From Burkholderiales bacterium (GTDB lineage Bacteria; Pseudomonadota; Gammaproteobacteria; Burkholderiales; JACMKV01): a stretch of 5,772 nucleotides of DNA. The notes beneath the pieces are model-generated. The model searched no databases and was not told the origin of the DNA. It saw nothing but the letters and a program-made list of their open reading frames with translations. The position numbers and the translations under genes are program-made. The stretch is taken from contig JACMKV010000479.1 in the NCBI GenBank assembly GCA_014379915.1, forward strand, positions 1 through 5,772, given 5' to 3'. Positions 1 through 5,485 of this stretch are shown piece by piece. The stretch's first letter is position 1; each line of letters opens with the position of its first letter.

Positions 1-5
1 AGGAG
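1..5 (+). promoter_or_regulatory. Ribosome binding site for the TauE/SafE gene
   Basis: AGGAG lies 7 bases upstream of the TTG at 13, which is close to ideal spacing. It decides the start: a TTG is used, and the protein then opens directly into its first hydrophobic segment, as the family usually does. The site sits at the very edge of the window, so anything further upstream is unseen. Confidence 0.7.
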
Positions 6-12
6 TGGCCGA

Positions 13-756
13 TTGATAGATCGGGAAATTCTGCTGTTTGCCGCAATCGGCTTCTTCGCGCAATTGGTCGATGGCGCGCTGGGCATGGCCTTCGGCGTCA
101 TCGCAAGCTCGAGCCTCATCGCCACGGGGGCGCCTCCCGCCATCGCGAGTGCGGCGGTTCACGCCGCCGAAATCGTCACGACCGCCATTTCCGGCGCATC
201 GCACGTCTGGAACAGGAACGTTGACCGCAGGCTCTTTCTCCAGCTTGTTGTTCCCGGAGCAGCGGCCGGCGCCGTGGGCGCCTACATTCTCACGGGCGTG
301 CCGGAGGAAGTCATCAAGCCTGTCGTCACTGTGTATCTCGCCGGCATGGCGGTTCTGATCTTCGCACGCGTTCTGGGCTGGGGCCTGAGGCGCTGGCGTC
401 CGCCGACGCCGCTGCTCGGCGCCGGCGGAGGATTTCTCGATGCCATCGGCGGCGGCGGCTGGGGACCGTTGGTTGCGTCGACGCTGATCGCGACCGGCGA
501 CAATCCGCGGCGCTCGGTGGGATCGGTGAATCTCGCCGAATTTTTCGTCGCGGTAACTGTTTCCGCCACCTTCCTGACGCAGCTTGACCTCGCCCGCTAC
601 GGCAAGCCGGTGATCGGCTTGATCATCGGCGGCGCGCTGGCTGCACCGCTTGCCGGCTATCTGCTGCGCATCATGCCGATGCGAGTGGCCTTGATCCTTG
701 TCGGTGTCGTCGTCGCCACACTGAGCGTCCTGAATCTTGCCCAGCTTTTCGCTTGA
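13..756 (+). CDS. Sulfite exporter TauE/SafE family membrane protein
   Basis: This is a predicted inner-membrane permease of 247 residues, within the usual 240-270 range of the family. Members export sulfite, sulfoacetate or other organosulfur or C2 anions; the substrate here cannot be read from sequence. The protein is almost entirely hydrophobic, with about seven to eight membrane segments separated by a basic loop at about residues 119-133 (R119, R126, R127, R129). Two related halves are visible. Residues 13-62 carry a GFFAQLVDGALGMAFG stretch followed by SSLIATG, and residues 138-188 carry GGGFLDAIGGGGWGPLV followed by STLIATG. This is the family's internal duplication, with its Gly-rich re-entrant motifs. 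The start is a TTG with a good Shine-Dalgarno site at 1-5. The stop is followed by a 210-base gap and a candidate promoter, so it is probably not in the downstream sugar operon. Family assignment is secure; the substrate is unknown. Confidence 0.9.
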   Translation: MIDREILLFAAIGFFAQLVDGALGMAFGVIASSSLIATGAPPAIASAAVHAAEIVTTAISGASHVWNRNVDRRLFLQLVVPGAAAGAVGAYILTGVPEEVIKPVVTVYLAGMAVLIFARVLGWGLRRWRPPTPLLGAGGGFLDAIGGGGWGPLVASTLIATGDNPRRSVGSVNLAEFFVAVTVSATFLTQLDLARYGKPVIGLIIGGALAAPLAGYLLRIMPMRVALILVGVVVATLSVLNLAQLFA

Positions 757-899
757 GCGCCGCGTTCATTTCCGTTGACTCGGCGTGCGGACATGATCGG
801 CGAAGCAATCGCACAATAAGCAAGCAGATGTGGCTGGCGGCAGGAATGCAGGCGGTAGCAGCCCGTCGCACTTGCGGCACGCGTGTTGCCTGGAGAACA

Positions 900-927
900 T
901 TGTCTTGATATTTGCGCTTTCTATAGA
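900..927 (+). promoter_or_regulatory. Possible sigma70-type promoter for the hydrolase operon
   Basis: TTGTCT (900-905) and TATAGA (922-927) each match four of six consensus bases and are separated by 16 bases. An alternative -35 is TTGATA at 905-910, but its best-spaced -10 is poor. The local AT-richness stands out from the GC-rich surroundings. The -10 element falls inside the palindrome at 917-930, which would suit a repressor-controlled promoter. The call rests on consensus matching by eye only. Confidence 0.3.
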
Positions 928-930
928 AAG
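917..930. promoter_or_regulatory. Perfect 14-bp palindrome, candidate operator
   Basis: CTTTCTATAGAAAG reads identically on both strands, with its centre between 923 and 924. Perfect symmetry without a spacer, inside an AT-rich patch upstream of a sugar-hydrolase gene and overlapping a candidate -10 box, is what an operator for a dimeric regulator would look like. I do not recognise it as a named factor's site. No regulator gene is in the window. Confidence 0.35.
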
Positions 931-958
931 ATATATTTTTCGTCCGCTGGAGAGTGGC

Positions 959-985
959 ATGACGAAATGGTTCACTGCCGGTTGA
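959..985 (+). CDS. Possible 8-codon leader ORF overlapping the hydrolase start
   Basis: ATG at 959 opens the reading frame MTKWFTAG and stops with TGA at 983-985. GGAG at 949-952 sits 6 bases upstream, a better-placed Shine-Dalgarno site than any in-frame start of the hydrolase has. The stop lies 5 bases before ATG 991, an alternative hydrolase start, so reinitiation is conceivable. The ORF is so short that it could easily be chance, and the peptide shows no obvious attenuator codon run. Confidence 0.2.
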   Translation: MTKWFTAG

Positions 986-2445
986 AAGAAATGGCGGCTC
1001 GTTTCAGTTGCAAACTCTCTGCCCAATCGACGCCGTTGCCGCATGTCTGGGAACACAGCGTCGGCAGCGACCATGCGCCGATTGCACTCAGAGCCGATTG
1101 GCAGGCACAGCTGCGGCGCAGCCATGACGAGCTGGGTTTTCGCTACGTGCGCTTTCACGGCTTGCTGTCCGACGATATGGGAACGCTGGTCCGTCACCGC
1201 GGCCGATCGCTCTACTCATTTTTCAACGCTGACCAGATTTTCGACTTCCTGCTCTCGATCGGAATGAAACCTTTCGTCGAGCTGAGCTTCATGCCGCTTG
1301 CACTCGCTTCGGGAAACCAGACCGTCTTTCATTACCGCGGTAACGTGACGCCGCCTGAAGACTATGAACAATGGTCGGCCTTGATCAAGAGGTTTGCTTG
1401 TCATTTGATTGAGCGCTATGGGATTAAGGAAGTGAGCCAGTGGCTCTTCGAAGTCTGGAATGAGCCGAACCTGAAGCAATTCTGGAGCGGCGAACAAGCA
1501 GATTACTTCAAGCTCTACAGTCATACCGCCAGAACGCTCAAGGCGGTGAGCGAATCGCTCAGTGTCGGCGGACCGGCAACGGCAACGAATGGCTGGATCG
1601 CGGACTTTCTTGAGTTTTGTGCCGCGCACGACCTGCCCGCCGATTTCGTCAGCACGCATCATTACCCGGACGATGGATTTGGCAACGCAGGCGACGATAC
1701 CGAAACGCAATTATCACTAAGCCGCCGCGGCGTGCTGCGCGAACAGGCGGCGGAAACACGCGGCCAGGCCGGCAGAAAACCCGTCTATTACACTGAGTGG
1801 AACACTTCATCGAATCCGCGCGATCCTCTGCACGACGAGCCCTACGCCGCGGCTTTCGTGATCAAGACGATCATGGAAGCGAGCCGCCTTGTGGACGGCT
1901 ACAGCTTCTGGACGTTTTCGGACATTTTCGAGGAAATGTATTTTCCGTCGCTTCCTTTTCATGGCGGCTTCGGCCTGCTCAACCTTCACGGTATTGCAAA
2001 GCCGAGCTATCGCGCGTTCGAACTGCTGCACCGCCTCGGCGCCGAACAGTTGCACCTATCGGGAACGCATGAGACCGTCGACGCGTGGGCGGTGCGCCGC
2101 GAGCGCGACGTCACGATCCTGCTCGCGAACCACGCGCTGCCCCGCCATCCGATCGGCCTCGAACGAGTGCACGTCACGTTGACCGACGCAGCCGTTCCGC
2201 GCTCGGTCGTCGTGGAACGGATCGACCACGATCATGCCAATGCGAAACGATTGTGGGACCAGATGGGCGCGCCCGAATACCTGAGCGCAGCGGCGGCTGC
2301 CGATCTGCACGACGCTTCGCGCCTGCAACGGGAGCCGCAAACATACACCTATGAGCACGACACCATGGCACTTGACATCGCGTTGCCGCCGCAAGCCGTA
2401 GCCGCCATTACGATTGAATTTATACGGCTGCCCGCAACCGGGTGA
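967..2445 (+). CDS. Glycoside hydrolase family 39, beta-xylosidase type
   Basis: This is a retaining glycosidase with a TIM-barrel catalytic domain followed by a beta-rich C-terminal domain. The family includes beta-xylosidases, which release xylose from the non-reducing ends of xylo-oligosaccharides. Numbering from ATG 967 (492 residues), the family signatures appear in order: HVWEHSVGS (26-34), LGFRYVRFHGLLSDDMG (56-72), the acid/base motif EVWNEPN with E166, STHHYPDD in the barrel, the nucleophile motif YYTEWN with E277, and HGGFGLLN near the barrel end. Both catalytic glutamates are present. Length fits the roughly 500-residue family norm. No signal peptide is visible, so it is probably cytoplasmic and acts on imported oligosaccharides. 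The start is uncertain. GTG 883 would add 28 residues across an AT-rich, palindrome-bearing stretch and has no ribosome binding site. ATG 967 and ATG 991 both fit the family N-terminus. It probably heads the operon. GH39 also contains other specificities, so the substrate is only a likelihood. Confidence 0.9.
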   Translation: MVHCRLKEMAARFSCKLSAQSTPLPHVWEHSVGSDHAPIALRADWQAQLRRSHDELGFRYVRFHGLLSDDMGTLVRHRGRSLYSFFNADQIFDFLLSIGMKPFVELSFMPLALASGNQTVFHYRGNVTPPEDYEQWSALIKRFACHLIERYGIKEVSQWLFEVWNEPNLKQFWSGEQADYFKLYSHTARTLKAVSESLSVGGPATATNGWIADFLEFCAAHDLPADFVSTHHYPDDGFGNAGDDTETQLSLSRRGVLREQAAETRGQAGRKPVYYTEWNTSSNPRDPLHDEPYAAAFVIKTIMEASRLVDGYSFWTFSDIFEEMYFPSLPFHGGFGLLNLHGIAKPSYRAFELLHRLGAEQLHLSGTHETVDAWAVRRERDVTILLANHALPRHPIGLERVHVTLTDAAVPRSVVVERIDHDHANAKRLWDQMGAPEYLSAAAAADLHDASRLQREPQTYTYEHDTMALDIALPPQAVAAITIEFIRLPATG

Positions 2446-2449
2446 CGCC

Positions 2450-2539
2450 GTGCACATCGAAAGTGATGCACAACAGCAGGATGTCGCCTCGCCGCGGCGA
2501 ACCGTCGTCATGAATTTGTCGTTGAGGAAGCGCGAGTGA
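2450..2539 (+). CDS. Possible 29-residue small ORF between the two hydrolases
   Basis: A GTG frame of 29 codons fills the gap between the hydrolase genes. It starts 4 bases after the GH39 stop. GGTGA (2441-2445), which itself contains that stop, is placed like a partial Shine-Dalgarno site. Its TGA overlaps the next gene's ATG as TGATG. The product begins MHIESDAQQQ and ends in the basic run LSLRKRE, with no membrane segment or recognisable domain. It could be a real small protein, or simply translated to couple the two hydrolases. Stop-free frames of this length are common by chance in GC-rich DNA; only the fit at both ends makes it notable. Confidence 0.25.
   Translation: MHIESDAQQQDVASPRRTVVMNLSLRKRE
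2524..2530 (+). promoter_or_regulatory. Ribosome binding site for the glucoamylase-like gene
   Basis: GAGGAAG lies 8 bases upstream of ATG 2539. This favours that ATG over the adjacent GTG at 2536, which would add a single residue. It is the best Shine-Dalgarno site inside the presumed operon. Confidence 0.65.
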
Positions 2540-3834
2540 TGGCTGAACTACCGCACCCGCTCTCGGATGAAGCCTTCCTGGATAAGCTTCAGCAGTCTGC
2601 GTTCGATTATTTTCTGGAGGCAGCGAACCCCGCCAATGGCCTGATAGCCGACACGACGCGCGACCACGCACCCGCGAGCATCGCCGTCGTGGGATTTGCA
2701 TTATCGGCGTATCCCGTGGGCGTGGAGCGCGGCTGGATGCCGCGCGTGGACGCCGCCGAGCGCACACTCGTCACCCTGCGCTTTTTTTGGAACAGCGACC
2801 AAACTGAACGTCCGGAGGCGACCGGATACAAGGGTTTCTACTACCATTTCCTCGACCTGAAAAGCGGCGCACGCGTCTGGCGCTCGGAATTGTCAATAGT
2901 CGACAGCGCGTTGCTGCTGGCGGGAGTGCTGACCGCGCGCTCCTATTTCACCGAGAACACGCAGAACGAAACGGAGATTCGCGAGCTTGCCGATGCCCTC
3001 TATCGCCGCGCCGATTGGCAGTGGGCGCGAACTGGCAAGGGGACCGTTTGCCACGGCTGGAAACCCGAATGCGGATTCTTGAATTATGAGTGGCAGGGCT
3101 ATAACGAGGCCTTCATCGTGTATGTGTTGGGTCTGGGTTCGCCGACGCACCCGCTGTCGGAGAGCGGCTACCGCGCGTGGACCGCGACGTATCAATGGGA
3201 GCACCTTTACGGCTGCGATTTTCTCTACGCGGGCCCGCTGTTCATTCATCAGTTTTCCCACGCGTGGATCGATTTCCGCGGCATACAGGATCGGTTCATG
3301 CGCGAAAAGCGCAGCGATTATTTCGAGAACAGCCGGCGCGCGACCTACATTCAGCGCGAGTACGCACTGCGCAATCCCCATGGGTTTAAAGACTACGGCG
3401 AGAACTGCTGGGGCTTGACTGCCGATGATGGGCCTGGCGCGGGGACGTTGAGCATAGCGGGCAGAGAGCACCGCGTGTTCGCTTATGCCGCGCGCGGCGT
3501 GCCGTATGGGCCGGACGACGGGACGATCTCGGGACCGGCGGCGCTCGGGTCACTCCCGTTCGCCCCTGAAATCGCCTTGCCCGCCGTGCGCCACCTCTAT
3601 GAACGATATCCGGAGGCGGCAAGGAACTATAGACTGGCGAGCAGCTTCAATCCGACATTGTCCGGCAGCGGTCCGCATGGCTGGCTTTCGGAGGGATATT
3701 TCGGGCTCGACCAAGGGATCGTCGTGTTGATGATCGAAAACTATCGCTCGCAACTGATCTGGCGACTGATGCGACGCTGCCCCCCTATTGGCGCCGGTTT
3801 GCGGCGTGCCGGTTTTCGGGGCGGTTGGTTGTAA
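2539..3834 (+). CDS. Glucoamylase-like hydrolase (COG5368/PF10091, GH144-related)
   Basis: This 431-residue alpha/alpha-barrel hydrolase belongs to the family Pfam names 'putative glucoamylase'. Characterised relatives in GH144 are endo-beta-1,2-glucanases, so beta-1,2-glucan is as likely a substrate as an alpha-glucan. Visible landmarks are FDYFLEAANPANGLIADTT near the N-terminus, GYKGFYYHFLD (96-106), the acidic block SELSIVDSALLLAG (E117, D122), YNEAFIVYVLGLGSPTHPL (E190), a PLFIHQFSHAWIDFRGI block, and WGLTADDGPG. The C-terminal block is GYFGLDQGIVVLMIENYRS, and the end GLRRAGFRGGWL is typical of the family, so the protein is complete. No signal peptide or lipobox is seen, unlike secreted relatives, which suggests an intracellular enzyme. 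ATG 2539 is chosen over GTG 2536 because GAGGAAG lies 8 bases upstream. The gene follows GH39 by 93 bases, and its last 10 bases overlap the longest form of the next gene. Family assignment is secure; specificity is not. Confidence 0.88.
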   Translation: MAELPHPLSDEAFLDKLQQSAFDYFLEAANPANGLIADTTRDHAPASIAVVGFALSAYPVGVERGWMPRVDAAERTLVTLRFFWNSDQTERPEATGYKGFYYHFLDLKSGARVWRSELSIVDSALLLAGVLTARSYFTENTQNETEIRELADALYRRADWQWARTGKGTVCHGWKPECGFLNYEWQGYNEAFIVYVLGLGSPTHPLSESGYRAWTATYQWEHLYGCDFLYAGPLFIHQFSHAWIDFRGIQDRFMREKRSDYFENSRRATYIQREYALRNPHGFKDYGENCWGLTADDGPGAGTLSIAGREHRVFAYAARGVPYGPDDGTISGPAALGSLPFAPEIALPAVRHLYERYPEAARNYRLASSFNPTLSGSGPHGWLSEGYFGLDQGIVVLMIENYRSQLIWRLMRRCPPIGAGLRRAGFRGGWL

Positions 3835-5384
3835 CCGCTCTTGCTTCGGACGGAAATCCATTGCCGCCAGACAAATATTCCTCCGGCACAATCCCGCACG
3901 ACGATCATGATCGCGAGCTGCTGGATAACGTGCATCCGCCGACCTGGCGCAATCCGCAGCCCGCGGACAAATATACGCTCGTCGTGCTCGGCGCAGGCAC
4001 CGCCGGGCTGGTCGCGGCCCATGCCGCGGCCGCGCTCGGGGCTAAGGTAGCGATCATCGAACGCAATCTATTGGGCGGCGATAGCCTCAACGTGGGCTGC
4101 GTGCCGTCGAAAACGATTATTCGCACGGCAAGACTGTACGCGGAGATGCGCAATGCCGAAAATTATGGTGCGCAAGTACCCGGCGATATTCGCGTCGATT
4201 TTCCGGCTGTGATGGAACGCATGCGACGCGTGCGGGCGCGTATCAGCCGCAACGATTCGGCGCGGCGATTGATCTCCGCCGGGGTCGACGTCTATTTTGG
4301 CGAGGCGCGCTTTACAGGGCCGAACGCGGTCGCGGTCGAGGGAAAGACGTTGCGTTTTAAGAAAGCGCTGATCGCAACCGGTGCGCGGTCGGTCACGCCC
4401 TCGGTTCCCGGACTCGTTGAAGCGGGCTATCTGACGAACGAAAATGTTTTTGATTTGACCGATCGCCCGCCATGCTTATTGGTCATCGGCGGCGGCCCTC
4501 TAGGGTGCGAATTAGCCCAGGCTTTCTGCCGACTGGGATCGAAAACCATCATCGCGCATGACGAGCCGTTGTTCCTGCCCAAGGAAGAGCGCGACGCCGC
4601 GCAACTCGTTTCCGACGCCTTTGCGCGCGATGGGATCGAGATACGCCTTAACACCACGGCCGTTAACGTGCGAGTGGAAGGAAAGCAAAAACTCGTTGAC
4701 CTCGTCAATGACGATAACAAGAGCACCGTAGCGGTGGACGAAATCCTGACCGAGATCGGTCGTGCCCCTAACGTCGAAGGCCTGAACCTCGAAGCCGCCG
4801 GCGTCGAGTACGACGCTCACATTGGAATTCGGGTGAACGATTTCCTGCAAACGACCAACTCGCGCATCTACGCTGCCGGCGATGCCTGCCTCGAGCATAA
4901 ATTTACCCATACTGCGGACGCGTCCGCGCGCATTGCGGTCCAGAACGCGCTATTCCTTGGCCGCAAAAAGCTGAGCGCCCTGACAATCCCCTGGTGCACG
5001 TACACCGATCCGGAAGTCGCGCACGTAGGCCTGTATGCGAGACAGGCACGGGAGAAAGACATCCCGGTGAAAACCTTCACGGTGCCTATGCACGACGTGG
5101 ACCGCGCGATTGCCGATGGAGAAGAAGAGGGCTTTGTGAAAATACACGTGAGAGAAAGCACGGATAAAATTCTGGGCGCGACAGTGGTCGCTCGCCATGC
5201 GGGGGAGATGATCAACGAAATATCCCTCGCGATAGTCTCTGGAATTGGTCTGAGCACGCTCGCTCGCGTCATTCATGCTTATCCTACGCAAGCCGGTGCG
5301 ATCAAGATGGCTGCGGACGCCTACAACCGCACACGGTTGACGCCCGCACGCAAATGGCTGTCGACCCGCTGGCTAAGATGGTGA
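3825..5384 (+). CDS. FAD-dependent pyridine nucleotide-disulfide oxidoreductase-like protein with altered redox motif
   Basis: This is a 519-residue flavoprotein of the glutathione reductase/dihydrolipoamide dehydrogenase/MerA fold. Domains in order are the FAD-binding VVLGAGTAGLVAAHAA (53-68), the redox helix GGDSLNVGCVPSK (84-96), ATGARS (184-189), the NAD(P)-binding LLVIGGGPLGCELAQAF (218-234), the second FAD motif IYAAGDACLEHKFTHTADAS (348-367), and a dimerisation domain ending in IHAYPTQAG (483-491). The usual CxxxxC pair is reduced to C92, because the first position is S87 (AGC at 4083-4085). The usual Glu of the C-terminal motif is G491. It lacks MerA's N-terminal metal-binding domain and C-terminal Cys-Cys pair, so a mercuric reductase role is not supported. 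The substrate is unknown. TTG 3825 overlaps the previous gene by 10 bases but has no good ribosome binding site. TTG 3861, with GGA 6 bases upstream, is an alternative start giving 507 residues. Both keep the family segment at 27-50, ending NPQPADKY. Co-transcription with the hydrolases is likely. Confidence 0.87.
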   Translation: MVVTALASDGNPLPPDKYSSGTIPHDDHDRELLDNVHPPTWRNPQPADKYTLVVLGAGTAGLVAAHAAAALGAKVAIIERNLLGGDSLNVGCVPSKTIIRTARLYAEMRNAENYGAQVPGDIRVDFPAVMERMRRVRARISRNDSARRLISAGVDVYFGEARFTGPNAVAVEGKTLRFKKALIATGARSVTPSVPGLVEAGYLTNENVFDLTDRPPCLLVIGGGPLGCELAQAFCRLGSKTIIAHDEPLFLPKEERDAAQLVSDAFARDGIEIRLNTTAVNVRVEGKQKLVDLVNDDNKSTVAVDEILTEIGRAPNVEGLNLEAAGVEYDAHIGIRVNDFLQTTNSRIYAAGDACLEHKFTHTADASARIAVQNALFLGRKKLSALTIPWCTYTDPEVAHVGLYARQAREKDIPVKTFTVPMHDVDRAIADGEEEGFVKIHVRESTDKILGATVVARHAGEMINEISLAIVSGIGLSTLARVIHAYPTQAGAIKMAADAYNRTRLTPARKWLSTRWLRW

Positions 5385-5485
5385 AGCCCGTTCGCAGCGC
5401 CGAGACGAAAACGGCGGAAAAACGTTCCGGCCAGCGCAGAGCGCAGCTGAAGCAAAACCCTATCACAACGGTTGCGAGCCAATAT
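5385..5485 (+). other. Gap before gnd, or in-frame N-terminal extension
   Basis: These 101 bases have no stop in the frame of the following 6-phosphogluconate dehydrogenase. ATG 5354 or ATG 5378, both inside the end of the oxidoreductase gene, would add 44 or 36 residues. The added segment is rich in Lys, Arg and Gln and does not resemble the family N-terminus. No clear terminator is seen: the best stem is a 4-bp GCCG/CGGC pair at 5399-5415 without a T-run. No strong promoter is seen either. Confidence 0.4.

Larger units (their letters stand above)
757..966. other. Intergenic region between exporter and hydrolase operon
   Basis: This 210-base gap holds no convincing gene. Short ATG frames at 793 (8 codons) and 828 (26 codons) have no good ribosome binding site and look random. 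No hairpin followed by a T-run is seen after the exporter stop. The right half, from about 900, becomes clearly AT-rich compared with its surroundings and contains the palindrome and promoter-like elements listed separately. A GTG at 883 would open an in-frame extension of the hydrolase through this patch, but I treat that stretch as regulatory. Confidence 0.55.

Noticed and set aside
775..803. TTGACT at 775-780 as a -35 box
   Set aside because: The sequence at the proper -10 spacing is GC-rich with no TATAAT-like hexamer.
766..1197. Minus-strand ORF of 143 codons
   Set aside because: It spans the AT-rich regulatory patch and the GH39 start, has no recognisable domain, and is antisense to a well-supported gene. 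It is a GC-driven shadow frame.
1216..1710. Minus-strand ORF of 164 codons inside the GH39 gene
   Set aside because: It is antisense to the catalytic barrel, including the acid/base motif, has no family features, and reflects codon bias of the real gene.
2489..2500. 12-bp palindrome TCGCCGCGGCGA between the hydrolases
   Set aside because: It is GC-only apart from its ends, has no loop or T-run, and such palindromes are expected by chance in DNA of this composition. It is not a credible terminator or operator on this evidence.
2893..3471. Minus-strand ORF of 192 codons inside the glucoamylase-like gene
   Set aside because: It is long, but its composition is Ala/Arg-rich without domain motifs and it is fully antisense to conserved family blocks.
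4512..4910. Minus-strand ORF of 132 codons inside the flavoprotein gene
   Set aside because: It is antisense to the NAD(P)- and FAD-binding motifs and shows no independent protein features.
3825..5384. Canonical mercuric reductase (merA)
   Set aside because: The heavy-metal-binding N-terminal domain, the C-terminal Cys-Cys pair and the first redox cysteine are all absent, and no merR, merT or merP gene is nearby.
5399..5449. Terminator between the flavoprotein gene and gnd
   Set aside because: Only 4-bp stems (GCCG/CGGC and GCGC/GCGC) are found and no T-run follows, so read-through into gnd is more likely.
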